This document shows positions 1-15,611 of a stretch of DNA of 64,000 bases, in pieces (position 1 is the stretch's first letter; every line of letters starts with the position of its first letter). The notes beneath the pieces were generated by a model that saw only the letters and a program-made list of their open reading frames with translations, made no database searches and was not told where the DNA came from. A program made the translations under genes and the position numbers. Origin of the DNA: Serpula lacrymans var. lacrymans S7.9 (Eukaryota > Basidiomycota > Agaricomycetes > Boletales > Serpulaceae); assembly GCF_000218685.1 (NCBI RefSeq), contig NW_006763297.1, positions 1 to 64,000 of the forward strand. The letters run 5' to 3'.

Positions 1-546
1 GCTCAATATTATTGCACGTCTCCGAATTTATAGAAAATGGTAACCATGTCTTTACTGTAATGTCAAGCTTCAAGACTGGGACCTGGGAAAGCCGTGGAGA
101 AAGTATTCGCCAGTGTGCAAGTACTGTGTTCAACATTCTTAGGGTAGTAATGGTGGCGTGAGTACTTACTGCGATACAGGTTGCTCTGGCCTTCGCTGAC
201 AATGTCATTGTCGCGGACTTAAGAGGATAAAATTTCTATCATGATCATCTTAGAAACATCGCAGTCCTTTGCAATCGCGTGAAGACACTGAGTACAGATC
301 AATTTACAAATTCCGTTTTTGTTTTGTATTAAACACCATGATATATCTTTTCTGCATATCTTTTTCACCAAATATGGGCGGTACGTCTGTATACATTTAC
401 GTTTCTGTTCATTCATTCCTGGCCAGCGACTAGATACCACTGGGATGCATCTTCTTTGGGCCATCAACAGAGCATACTGGAAAGGATATCATTTGCCGTA
501 GACGGTCAAAAGTCACAGGTGCGTACGCCTGCCCGAGAATAGTTCT

Positions 547-3717
<3,171 letters not shown>

Positions 3718-6700
3718 ATTGCCCTACTATATCTGCTCCGAGTTTCAGACGTTGAACAAAGAGGAAATTTTGCTGACCGTAAATTTACCTGGGCGCAACA
3801 ATCCTCCAGATTCCTGTAAGTATCGGCAAAATGCGATTCATGAAATGATTAGCATCAGTCTACACACAAACTTAGGATTGTTATACCTCAGACGACGAAT
3901 GAACAAACTAAGATTTGGTTTTGAATGGAGATAAACCAGATTTTTCGCTGCAAGGTGCTCAAAGATAAAAATCCAGCGAAAAAGTCGATAACGTCGGTAA
4001 CATGTCTGTCGGATTTACCCGGCACGTTCGGTCCACGTTAACATTGGACTCCAGAAGTCGAACTACTCCTATGATAGCTTACTAGCAGCTGAACTTGCCT
4101 TCTTGTTATCTTGTTCTCTAGATGGATGTTCACCTAAATTTGGAAAGGGTCGTCCCATGCGTAATGCTTCAAGATCCTTTCGCCTTTATCTTTACGTATA
4201 ATGTGGATTTCCTGATATCATTTGAGAAACACCCCTTGAATCACTGATATAGGTTCACGCACAATTTTTTCAGAAATAACCTTAATTCCTCGAATAAAAA
4301 AAAGTGCCAGCTTATGATTCATGTTTATGCCACCTGAAAGTAAACTACCTCTGGAACGACAGTAGTGACTGCTGCAGCAGGCCTCATTGAGTGTCAGTAT
4401 GAACACCCCCCCCCCCCGAAAGTGCAGTATTGGTGATTTCTTTAGCCCTAACAAACAATTACAGTTACTATCCAAGCTCTGAAGTTCGTTAATACTTACA
4501 TCACATACGAGTTACATATGCCTCTATACCAACCATTGACGGGTCAAGTATGGTGCAGATACATTACCATTTCGCAGTGTTGAGGCTGAATCAACTGAAA
4601 GGTAAATCAAGACTGACAGCATCTATAGCAATACATAATATAGGTGAGTGCTTTGACCATGACTGCGATTTCCGCGAGCTGATATACATTTTAGTTGAGT
4701 GTGTTCAATCCACTGCCAGTGATCCGCTATATAGTGGCCAAGCAGAGCTCAGAGCTAGAACCAATTTCAATAAAAATGACAAATTTTCTAGCTCAGCCCA
4801 AAAGCGCTAATTTACCCCTCAACGTCTTTCTCGAGAGTTGCCTCCTGCCCCCATATCTGCGTATAGCTTTTGTACGTATTCTCCGTTATCTTGTTATTAT
4901 CCGCATCGTTAAGTGCTTGACTCTTGTAGTAATCTTCCATCGCAAATATCATCTGCATCTGCTTTTTTACTTGCTGTTAATTGTACCATCCCATGCACAT
5001 GAGCTTTGGAGTGGGAAAGCATGAAAACGTGTTTACCCGGCCTGACTGCAGAAGTCAGAAGTTCCAGTCGACCTGACAACAATGTCCAGGAATATTGATC
5101 TTGGAGCCATCTTGCAATCAGATTTTGGTACACACGTTTCGTTAATGAACTGACGCCACGGTCTCTGTCGAATGATTGATGTTAGTTCATCTCGTGACTT
5201 GCTCAATTTGCGTCATAGCACATTTCCCTCACGTTCAACACGCACCTGACCTTATTTTTTCTGAAAAGGGTTGACAAGTCGGGACTTGGATCGCACTCTG
5301 GGAACCTGGGAACAAGATATGTCGCTGTGTTACTGACAAAATGTTACCAACCCGATTCATCCTCAAGAGAAAGGTGACATTTCCTAAAATACCCAGGAAC
5401 AGTGTGCCTACACACGGCGCCAGCTGTTACTTCGTTCCGCCATTAAACCACCTGATAGAATAGCGATCAAAAAGAGCACACTGGGCGCATTATAGACGCT
5501 AACTGTTTGCCCCACTTTCCTGATCTCTCCAGTGACAGTACTACATAATATCATATTCCCCGTACTAGTATGTGGAAATCAGGGACGAAATACGGTGGCA
5601 ATGATAGGTCCGAGTGCCATGCACTAAACACTCCCCTTTTTGCTACCAATCACGATAAGCAGCGCCGCTAGACTGACGGATCTCAGAGCACAAGCAAACC
5701 TGTGTTTTGTGTGCACTAGTCCTAGCGTCCTCTGTATTAATACGGGGATAGGAAAGCCTCGAGGAAAATGACGTTCTGCATATGTATGGTGGTGAGGTTC
5801 GGACAAGCGCAGCTTGAATTATGGCGATCGATATCAATATCGTTTTCTGATAGAAAGTCCCCACGTCCCCCTAGTACCGAGCGCCGGGTGATCCCTATCC
5901 TATGGGCTATATGTTTAATAGTGACAAGACCGCAGTTATTTTACAACGTTTATCGGTGGGATTGGTGGTTCTTCTTCCTAAACTTACAGTGTGAGAGCCG
6001 CATCAGATAACCCAAAGACGACAACATGGCGCTTTGAGAAATCGTCGCTCAAGTTAGCGGAGAACTTGGTGTAAATTTACACGGCTCGATTGTGGCCCGG
6101 TAGCAGGAGTTATACGTACAGAGAAGGAGCACTCCAGAAAGGATACAAGCTTACGAAGGGTAGCATGGTAGACACATATGGGCGACATACATGTATATCG
6201 CATATGGTTCTGATAAAGAACGTTTAGCGTGGCCACATGACACTGCAACTTGGGCCGAATTATCTAAGAAACTTGTAAGAGCACCATTGGTCCGTATCCG
6301 TCTCAGCGGCCTTGAATAAAACATGGATAACATGTGGTACTCCTAGTGATCGCACACAGACGAAGTCTGCTAGGACAAATGCGGCTGTTCGAACAAGCCG
6401 GCTTGGTGTTCGAATTCGCGGCTTGTTCCAGTGATAGTCTTTCAGTTGCATAAAGGTGACGAAACCTGTGGGCAATATAGGCACCATACTTGTCCCCTCT
6501 TGCAAATATTCACTGTAATTGTTTCGCAGCCCAGGCTGTCTTTTATATCGTTGGACCATCGTTACCAGCTACCTCCCACACCCGCACGCATATTCCGTTT
6601 GCCTCCTACACCCATGTGCAGACAAATTTCGTACGTCCATTTTGTGCATTTCGTCGTAGATGCCACTAACCATAGATCAGTGAAGGAACACGTTGGACTC

Positions 6701-8776
6701 GATGTGGTGTATGATCACTTGTGACTCTTCGCTGGCATGGATTCATTTTTGAAGTTGATTGTAGCATTTCCAAAGACATCTCGTCGTAGCCATCATGGAC
6801 TGTAATTCAAGTCGCTGCGAACGAAGTTATCTCCACCCTCCAAATTGTCGAAACCCAGCGTGCATCAAAGTACGCTAAATTGATCTTTGACCCTTATATT
6901 GCCAATGGTGGCAACCTGATTATGCGAACGTTAATTCAGAACTTCGGCCCCGAGGTACAAAAAATCGCGGATAGCGTCGACGAGTATTGTTTTGCTTGCC
7001 GTGCAGCAATGGCTCGTCGACCAACAACATAACACCCGGAAAATTAACGCGAAGGGGGGCGCGCACTCATCCAATCTCTGTATACCATAAACACTGTAGC
7101 TAGTATCGCAATGCCGTATTGTAGTGTTATGCATCGTTCTTGTTGATATCCAGTTGTGAGTGATTCTGATGGTGGACATAGCAAATTGTCATGTGAACCA
7201 AGTTTCGTAAACTTCGGGCAACATGTGTCCATTAAGGATGGCACTTGCCTTCCGGTAGAGAACCGCAGAGAACCTTTCAACCATTATGAATGAACTATGA
7301 TGCAACATGACGCAAACATAAGTACCTGATCAGATTGTACCGAACGCTGAGCCATCTGATCGGTCAGATGGAGGCGCGTTGCGGGGGAATAGTGGCCGAG
7401 ACATTGCGATGTCGATTCCTTGATCTCGAATTCCATCAAAAGTTCCCGCAGATTGGTAGTATCCACTTTCGTAGCGCACATTGGGCGTTACACATACATA
7501 TGCACGATGACGGCCTATAAGCTGGCTGCATTCTTGCTGATCAGTCATCGATGGAAATGATCCTGGCGCGCGCCAACTGATAGGAGGCCACATACATATG
7601 ACCAGGAACACCAGCGATATCATGGAACTGCCCCGAACGGTTCAGCTTGCAAAAGATAAAGAAGACAGACTTCGGTGGCTCGATGTCCTTTTCAGCGCTG
7701 GCCAGGTACAATAGAAGCTTGAGGCCAAGCCGAGCAAGGGCGCATCTCCAAGTTCCGAACCTGAAAAGAGATCGCAGCGACCGCAACGTTGCACAATATA
7801 GTTTGAGAAGATCACCGATCCACCAGTTTGGGGTCGAAGGAAAGAAGGTGAGACTGCTACTTTCACGTGTCCGGTACAAGGCGCCACAACTCCGAGTAGA
7901 GTGGAGATAGTGGACATTCTTTATACCCTATACCTCAGGAGAGAAAGCTGAAGCCAGCTTCCTTCTCATCGAAGCTCACAGCAGCTTCACGTATCACTCT
8001 AAGCGAAAATGCCAATCGCTTCTAATGTCAAAGTGCCAGCAGTTGGCGTAATAGGATGGATAGCTGATGGCACCCAGTAAGCCTGTGCAATCTCATGCAC
8101 CTCATCGTGGAGCGGCGTGGATACCATAAGGCTTGATTGCACGACTCGTATGGAGCACCATGGAATCTATGGGTGTTCGAGAAAGCGGCATTAAATCGTG
8201 TCAAAGAGCTGTACAACACAGCCATAAGATTATCTCCCATGATGATATGAATCTCACCAAGTAATATGCCCCCCGAAAGAGCATCAAAGAAGACTGGCAT
8301 GATGCTAGACTACCTCGGTGGGAACATGATTGTGAAGAACATGCTACGTACAATCTCTGATCAGATGAAACCAAATTCATATTGCAGTGCAGCGTCTGGA
8401 TACTAAGACCTACCGCCCTTGGATATAACTACCATTTAAGGTATGCATCGCGAACTCAAACATCTGTATTCAATATCTGGACTTTGCTAATAACTCGCAA
8501 ACCTGGTCAATTGTACTGAGCCCGCAATGTCAACCTCATCATAAGAATTTGTTTTGTTCTCGTACCTCAGCCTGTCAATGAACGTAAAAAGCCAAGTTGC
8601 AGCGTGTTTACTAAAGCTGTTCAAGAAATCTGCACTGTCAACTCGCATTCGGAGGTTCTCGCAATTGAATACGCGGTATAAGCTACCACTGTAGTGTGAT
8701 ATTTTGAATGTAATCTTTGTACATGATTCATCCGCAGCGACCTCCAAAAATCTAAACTCCAGTCCAGCCCTTGCAA
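3718..8776. other. Long tract without a recognisable gene
   Basis: No frame here gives a recognisable protein, and open frames are short and scattered on both strands. Items seen: a run of 12 C at 4406-4417; an inverted repeat around 6389-6417 built on TTCGAACAAGCC/GGCTTG..TTCGAA; an ATG-less open stretch at 6798-7031 (+), listed separately; and two minus-strand open stretches (8487-8747, and 7999-8166 ending in a TAG) that read smoothly but match nothing I know. Either unannotated short-exon genes or decayed sequence is possible. ATP17 just to the right shows that real genes with tiny exons can hide in such tracts. Confidence 0.5.
6798..7031 (+). CDS. Unassigned open stretch, possible terminal exon
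   Basis: About 78 codons stay open from just after a TAG at 6795-6797, which could also be read as a splice acceptor (CGTCGTAG), to a TAA at 7029-7031. There is no ATG near its beginning. The predicted peptide has ordinary amino-acid composition (it includes [16 protein letters not shown] and [16 protein letters not shown]) rather than the low-complexity look of random frames. I do not recognise a family. It may be the last exon of a spliced gene whose upstream exons I could not identify, or chance. Confidence 0.2.
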
Positions 8777-9236
8777 CTAGTGCGCGTGGTTCTTGTGGTG
8801 CTCTGTAATGGTGTTAGCCTTATCAAAGGATATTTAACTATGAAATAGATTTACTCAAGTGCACTGTAGAAGGATTTGTGAGTTCACGAATATGTCAATT
8901 ATAAGACTTTTCCCACTCACTCTGGTAGTCAACTGTATACCCAAGACCGAAGATACCCAAAATAGTCCACACTAAGGGTGCGCCAGACGCATTCTTGCCA
9001 TTAAAGTATCTCGCCTTGATTCCCCCGACGGTGCTGGGTGCTGGGCCTTTTGGCAACTTGGAGTAAAAATTCACAAGGGGAGTAAGGTTTGCACCAGAAC
9101 CCGAAGTCTAGACAGTTCACAGTGAGCTTTTGTGGTACAAATATAAGATATGATATGCATATACCAGGTGCGAAGGAGTCGCAATCTTGGGGGGTATGAT
9201 CCCACCGAGCTGGCGGCGAATAAGAGATACGTGCAT
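8777..9236 (-). CDS. ATP17: Mitochondrial F1Fo ATP synthase subunit f (ATP17)
   Basis: Small gene assembled from four exons; the product is about 97 residues. Subunit f is a single-pass inner-membrane part of the ATP synthase Fo stator/dimer region. It starts with ATG at 9236 (MHVSLIRRQLGGIIPPKIA), consistent with a mitochondrial N-terminus. After the first intron comes the conserved block KLPKGPAPSTVGGIKARYF and NGKNASGAPL, then a hydrophobic stretch (VWTILGIFGLGYTVDYQ), all diagnostic of yeast Atp17 relatives. The end is spliced through a 9-nt exon at 8855-8863 to reach HLKHHKNHAH and the TAG at 8777-8779. Both small introns have GT...AG ends and keep frame. It is divergent from RCE1. Confidence 0.88.
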
Positions 9237-9695
9237 GGCAAAGAACAAAAATGAGACGTGACTGGAAAGACTAGTCGGAACAACTCGGGCAACGTCCTTT
9301 TGTATTGTCACACGACCGTAGACCGTGACACTGTGACGCGCCACTCAACCATACCCAACGTAGTCTGTCTTTGACACAAATATGCCCAAAAAAATATATA
9401 AACATCCTGAAAATATTATGCCTGAAGTCAGCCGCAGGAAGGAAATTGTAACTAATGTATTTCGACGTGGTCCTCTCCACTAACTACGCTCCTTGCCTAA
9501 TTTGGAATTGAATCAATCGCCACACGCGTCCACTGGCAAGTCGCGTCAAAACAATTGTCTCTTGATACTGACCACATAACTAAAATACGCTTAAAGCTAC
9601 CTCAATCACTTTAACATACACTTTGACCATCATTCGCACTCAAATTGAGGTCTTTCTGAAGACCCTGTGCTCCAACTTCTGCCTTCAGTATACTC
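9237..9695. promoter_or_regulatory. Divergent intergenic region ATP17/RCE1
   Basis: 459 bp between the start codons of ATP17 (leftward) and RCE1 (rightward) must hold both 5' ends. I see AT-rich stretches but no motif strong enough to name. Confidence 0.35.
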
Positions 9696-10968
9696 ATGCC
9701 GATCGTTCTCACAAGCCTTCCTCAGGTTTCAGCCGGACTTGCTCATATATTCACCACATTACTGTCTTCTTGCTATGTTGGTTCTATCTACGCATCTAAA
9801 GAGGCTCGGTTGCAATTCTCTTCAAACAATCTTAGAATACAGGCAGGGCACATTCGGAACAAGGAACGTGATGAACGATGGAGAGATGACCCAGACGTCA
9901 TTAGAGCTCGTCTGGTAGCTGTCAGTCTTGCGACGTTAACATGTTGCATGATTATTTTCTGCCTATTCTGGTATCTCGTGGGTGGAGAAGCTAAAGTGCG
10001 CCACGGAATATATTTGTCCTTCACATTGTTCTAACCAGTCTTCGCTAGTTCATTTCACTCGCTATTCGTGAAACGTTAACCCACCTGGGTCTCCGCTTCA
10101 ACGATGTATCCATTTACCCTTACCTTGTAACACCGTTACTATTTTTGGGACCACTCTATGCACTATTCCTTTCAGAATCGTTACCATTTCAACGTTCCTG
10201 GTCATTCAACAAAGATGTCTTCCCAATTTTCTTCTCCGTCAAAGGACTGCGCAATTATATTATCGTGAGTCACATATGTTACATCATTTGCAAATGTAAG
10301 ATGTAACGTTTGTTGGTATGAAGGCTCCTATTACCGAGGAAGTAGTGTTTCGTGCCTGTATCCTGACAGTATACCACTTATCGCACGCAACAAGGAATAA
10401 GATGATTTTCCTGAGTCCGTTATCTTTCGGTGCTGGTGAGAGCTTTCTTTTGACACTTTCGAAAGACTCGTTTTTAATAAATTGTCTGCCTCCCATCGAT
10501 GACTTGTGCCAATGTGTGGCAGCGCACCTACACCACGCGTGGGACACATACAATCGTTATGGACGATCTTCCGCAGCACTAAAACGTGCTGTTGTTTCTA
10601 CATGTATGTTTTTTATTTTCGTATGAATCATGTTTTCGATTCAAATTTCGTAAATTCTCAGTGTTTCAGTTCACATATACCAGCATATTTGGATTTTACT
10701 GCTCTTATCTTTTCATCCGTACAAGCTCCGTTTTTCCGCCTATTGTCGCCCATATCTTCTGCAATATCATGGGCGTTCCACAACCAGGTTTCGAGATAAG
10801 GCAAAGTCCGAACAGGAAATGGCGTGCGTAGCTTTCCGTATATCAATCAAATTTGACCTCATCTAGGTACACATAGCAATCGTATTTGCTTACCTGGCAG
10901 GTATTGTAGCATTCACTTTCACGCTTGGACCTTGGACACACATGGAAGGAAGTTTGTACTGGAAATGA
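9696..10968 (+). CDS. RCE1: CAAX prenyl protease 2 (RCE1)
   Basis: ER membrane endopeptidase that removes the last three residues of prenylated CAAX proteins such as Ras and Rho. Several exons. The N-terminal hydrophobic segment (LAHIFTTLLSSCYVGSIY) is the usual first helix. The catalytic motif APITEEVVFRACI carries the EExxxR signature of the ABI/CPBP family near 10324-10360. The second motif FGAAHLHHAW is recreated by an intron with donor GTGAGA near 10437 and acceptor ...GGCAG near 10524, the split codon giving Ala. The third conserved segment (VAHIFCNIMGVP) holds the late His. The last exon begins after an acceptor near 10874 and ends GSLYWK at the TGA 10966-10968. Membrane topology and motif order match RCE1. 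Confidence 0.92.
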
Positions 10969-11420
10969 ATGGAGATAATGGAACCCGGTGCATTATCATC
11001 ACTGTAGTTTTTCTATATGGGTGTACTGTCATACGGTACCTCAGCGGCGTGTTAATGATGGCTGATTGTTCGGAGACGCGACATTCGTTTGTTTAATTAT
11101 CCTCAAAGACCCTATGTCCTTATCTGTTGATACTGAAGCGCTGAAGTTTGAGGCCTCATATCCCAACAGGAATAATAATGCGAGTTTATTTTGGTCATCC
11201 AAGTGCCACAAGTTTTTCCGTATTTCTTGTCACGTGCCGGAAAGCAAAGGCCACGTGCGGTTCCACTAAAATTCTGAGTGAGCTAACTTGCTTGTCGACA
11301 TCCATCAAGGACTACCTTTGCTGATATCCTAGATTGAAAGTATGGAGTGATAGCATATCCCGGCCAAACTTATGAAATATTAACGTATCTCTCTGCAGAT
11401 TCGCGTTGTTCATTATCACT
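10969..11420. promoter_or_regulatory. RCE1 3' flank and promoter of CCDC137-like gene, two CACGTG boxes
   Basis: 452 bp without a gene. Two perfect CACGTG E-boxes lie at 11231-11236 and 11252-11257, 21 bp apart centre to centre and 160-190 bp upstream of the next start codon. CACGTG is the core site of fungal bHLH factors (Cbf1/Pho4 type). Their role here is inferred from position only. Confidence 0.45.
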
Positions 11421-12309
11421 ATGCCCCATAAACGTGCTAAGCGGTCTGTACGGGAGCGAGAAAAAGTAAACAAGTGCGTAAATTTACTGACTGTTTCATA
11501 CCGGCGTTGGCTGATATAGACACCATAATATTGTAGAGGTGTAGATTTGCCTCCACCTACGTCCTTAGTCACAGAAAAAGTCCCCAAAACAGCCTCTCGT
11601 ATCTTGAATGCCGAGAAAATTAGACAGGAGTACAGAGAGAGAAAACGGAAGGTTGTGGAGGATGGTGATGCCGGCAAGCCGCAGCGGAAGAAGAGTAAAA
11701 AGGAAGTTAATCCGAAGGAGTATCAAAATGACGAACCTGTGTTGAAAATCAAAACCGGTGAAACTATTGCCCAATTCAACAAGTATTGTCCGATATTTTT
11801 CATGATGCTACTCCCGTTAACTTTTCGTTAGGAGAGTAGAGAAGACTATGTTACCCGCCATCAGGTCAGCAATACACTCGTCGTCGTCACAAGCCAAGAA
11901 CGTGAATCAAGCCCAAGCAGAAGAAAAGGTAGTAAGGAAGGATAACAGCACCAGTGCCCGCCATCCGACTCGGGGCCACAAAGAGGAAGCAATGACATTG
12001 GGGCCATCGCTTCTTCAAAAGACGCCACGAAATGCTTCTGAGAATATCAAAGAGTTTCAGTCGACGTCGACGTCCGCGCCTCGTCGCCTCAACGATATCG
12101 CCCAGGCACCACCTGAATTCAAAAAACTTCCCCGCGGAGTGAGTGGGGACGCTGGTATGAACATTAAAGGGAAATCGCAGGGTGTTCTTAGTATGGCACA
12201 AAAGTTGATGATGGAGGAGGAAAGAGAAAAGGCGATTCTACGTTATCGCGAAATGAAAGCAAACAAAGCGAAATTAGACGGTTCTGTGAGGGAGAGGGGA
12301 GATATGTAG
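11421..12309 (+). CDS. CCDC137-like basic nuclear protein
   Basis: Three exons with clean introns (11474-11536 and 11783-11831) that keep frame. The start MPHKRAKRSVREREK is very basic, followed by a Lys/Arg-rich block (KRKVVEDGDAGKPQRKKSKK) likely to act in nuclear or nucleolar localisation. It shares three blocks in order with animal CCDC137: a charged GET..FNKRVE-like segment, a RLNDIAQAPPEFKKLPR block (compare FGEVVLQPPEL in CCDC137), and the C-terminal coiled coil MAQKLMMEEEREKAILRYRE (compare SLARQRIVEEERERAVQAYR). Molecular function is poorly known; a role in ribosome biogenesis is only a guess from composition. The family call rests on my recall of the motif order. Confidence 0.72.
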
Positions 12310-13554
12310 TCTGGTTTCAGAACGGGCTGGTGGAAGGGTTTATGAATGAGCTAGGTCAGATACCCAGTCTTAGGTGAGCCAGTATATGTTTTGAGGTGCG
12401 TTTCACATATATCACTGTCATGTTTGGTTAGTGTGACGCCTGAACATTTCTACCTCCACCAGGCTTGGACGTTTTTGCAACGCGGATACCTTGCACACAA
12501 GCGTTTTGGAGTCATTCGTGAGTTGCACTCATAAATTCCAAGCCATCAACATGGCTAGTAAGTGGCTGGCCAAGGAATTTGGTGCTCTTGCTATGTGATT
12601 GCTGTAGCTGTCCTCTACCTCGTGTTCTTGGCTTCGTAGTCTGCTGGAACTTCGCGCATGACTTGATCCTTGTGCATAGCCTCTGGCCGTGACGTATGTA
12701 TGGGTTTGCCTTAACGGCATTCCTATCTAAGTCTTTCGATTACCTTGTAGGTTACTTCTCGAGGGGGATGCGAAGAAGGCTGAAATAATTAAGTCGTCGT
12801 TATGCCACTCCTGCAGTTGCGATGCTCTGTCCATGGGCGAATCACGGCTTGCAGCACCCCGTCTGACTCCATGGTTCGGCCAGTGAGCGCCCATATTCAT
12901 CATGTCCAGATTTAGAAAGTGTCGTGATTGTAATGATCAGTGTAACGCAACAATCGAATTTTTGTCTACAGACCATTGACATGATGGAGAATGGAGAGTC
13001 GAATGTCAACCAACAATAAGGTGTGCACCGTGCATCCCGGCCTCGAAGGAAATGACTTGCTCATCAGATCTCCGACATGTCTCGACCCCTTTCCTGAGCT
13101 TTGTCCTCTTAGCGACTCACAAAGCTACATCGTGGATTCTCTTCACCCGAATGCTCAAGCTCTATTACATGTGCGGATTTCGTCACCAGTCGTTTTGTTG
13201 GAAACCCTGATCCCACTAAGGAAACCATCACTTCGAGGCACCTTCGAAGAGCGGCGGATGGGATAGGATAGGATGGCCGAAGAGCAGGAAGCTGTACTTA
13301 CGATATTGGCGGACGCCGTTATTCTCTATCCGGTATGCGCGGAGCCGGGTCAAAATGCGGTCAAAATGCGGTACTCTGTCTTCTGGCGTTGGCGCACTAG
13401 CGCCTGTTCAGCTCGGGCTAACTTATATAGTTGGCATTGTTCATTTTCCCCTCCTCATGGTCTGCCAGTCTCTGTGTCTCATTTCCTCAGCCAGACTGAA
13501 CCTCGGCTCATACTCCAAATTTCAGCCTGCAACATCACTATATATTCACGTTGC
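12310..13554. other. Intergenic stretch with no supported gene
   Basis: An ATG-started frame at 12991-13266 (91 codons) has no recognisable features and ends just before the transporter's 5' region. Nothing else stands out. The 3' part should contain the promoter and leader of the MFS gene. Confidence 0.4.
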
Positions 13555-15214
13555 ATGGCCGACATCGAGAAGTGCGCAGCTTTGCCCGTCGTACGAGGAC
13601 CTAGTCTTGAAGGAGAGACCTACGACAACCTCAACCGAAGGAGTGCACTTCAGCCAGCCGATGCACCCTTGCTGTCCGCGAATCCAGGAGGTTTTGGTCC
13701 AGCGGACGGCGGTCTCAGAGCGTGGCTTACTGTCTTTGGCGCATTCCTGGCTCTGTTTTGCACATTTGGCCAGATGAACGCCTTTGGCACGTTCCAGTCC
13801 TGGTATTCGGATCACCAATTAAGTCAATTCTCGGCTTTCACCATCTCTTGGATTGGCTCCCTCCAGTTATGGGTATTCTTCTTCATGGTATGTCGCCACG
13901 TTCTTGTTGTGAAATTGCGAGTAAATGACCTTCTTCTTGTGTTCTTAATTGATGAAACTCTGCAGGGAGGGCCTATTGGACGTGTTTTCGACGCATATGG
14001 ACCGACGCCTATAATGATTACGGGTGCATTCATTTACGTATTCAGCCTGATGATGACGAGTCTGTCCACGAAATATTATCAATATGTGCTGTGCCAGGGA
14101 ATCTTATTTGGAGCTGGTGTTGGCATGTTGTATGTGCGCGCGTCTTAGTCATTGATGACCACATTCATTTTGCTGTAGGTTTTACCCCTCCCTTGCCGCC
14201 GTATCAACTCATTTCCAAAGATACCGAGCTACCGCTCTGGGTGTGGCTGCAGCTGGTTCCAGTTTGGGTAACTCGAATGCCTTTAGTTAATTTCCTAACT
14301 TATAAATGTGCCTCGCAGGTGGGGTGGTATATCCTATTATGCTTCAGTGTCTGTTCCGCGCAATTGGCTTTGGTTGGACGGTCAGAGTTTCAGGTCTGAT
14401 ATCTGCGATCTGTTGCCTGGTGGCTATCCTTACTGTCAAAAGCCGCTTACCCACCGGGAAAATATCTAGTCCATGGGCGGACACCAGAATTTTTAAAGAC
14501 AAGGCCTTCATGCTCCTTGTTGCTGGCAGCTTCTGTGTTTGCTTGGGTGCGTTTACTAGTACCTGCCCTGCCGAGTCTTTGCTTTTCACTTATGCTTTTC
14601 TGCAGGGTTTTTCACTCCTTTCTTCTATATTGTAGACTACACTCAAGGTCTTTCCGTTCCTCGACACACAGCAATATATGTACTATCGATTATGAATGCG
14701 GGAGGTGTCTTCGGACGTATAGCTCCAGCCTGCCTCTCCGATGTCATAGGTCGATTCAATATACTTACACCCTCCGCATTCCTGGCAGGCTTGACCTGCC
14801 TCGTTTTTTGGATGTTCTCCCAAAGTCTTGTTTCCATCATGATATTCGCGGTCGTCTACGGGTTCCTATCTGGCGCTTTCATATCCCTTGTCACCCCGTG
14901 TGTCGCGCAGATCTCAGATATACGAGAAATCGGAACTCGAATCGGTGTTCTGTATTCCTTGATATCGTTGCCGTGAGTACGCTATTGCCGGCCTCTATGT
15001 CGCCCTTTACAGTAAGCTGATTGGGAAACTTCTGTCTTCGGCGGTTCATTTCAGATCACTCTTCGGAGGGCCCATAGCTGGAGCTTTGCTGACTCGCGAA
15101 CACGAGTCTTACGTTGGTGCTATTGCTCTTTCTGGGACATCCATGATCATTGGATCGTTGCTCATCCTTGGTTCCAAAATGGCGCAAGAATCAAGAATAT
15201 TGGCTCGTATATGA
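13555..15214 (+). CDS. MFS monocarboxylate transporter-like protein (MCH family)
   Basis: Plasma-membrane type major facilitator of the fungal MCT/MCH group, likely moving a monocarboxylate or related small acid; the substrate cannot be read from sequence. Start ATG 13555 (MADIEKCAALPVVRG) gives a hydrophilic N-tail, then the family signature PADGGLRAWLTVFGAFLA opening TM1. Later exons carry GGPIGRVFDAYGP (loop 2-3 motif), GILFGAGVGML, GGVVYPIMLQCLFRAIGFGW, then the C-terminal half with NAGGVFGRIAPACLSDVIGR and a final helix before the TGA at 15212-15214. At least five short introns. About 430-450 residues and 12 TMs expected. Convergent with EB1, 397 bp apart. Confidence 0.88.
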
Positions 15215-15611
15215 GCAGACTGGACTTTTCACCACTGCAGTGCGATGGCACATTTATTTGTATTTTTATTTTATCTTTTTCATGGCATTGCATCGTATTC
15301 TATTATTATGACAGATAACGACATCACACATCGATTCCCTTCCTAGCATTCACATAAATTCTTGCAGTAGGAACACAACGAATAGATATCATTTCACGAC
15401 AGGATTAATGGGGAATCTAAAGGATGCATTCGAGATGGGGAAAAATTAAATGAGCGACTAGAGGGCGAGTTAGAACAAGTCTTCTCAAAAACAAAAGACG
15501 GTGAACGAGTTTGAAGTGTAGAGGTATGCCATGAACCTAGGGGGAAAAACAAATCGAGAGGTAGCATATATGCTAAAATAATATTTGGCGATGTGGAATA
15601 ATACTACAAAA

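Noticed and set aside
6380..6430. GTTCGAATTC resembling a tRNA B box
   Set aside because: No matching A box, acceptor stem or anticodon arm at the right spacing; it is better explained by the local inverted repeat.
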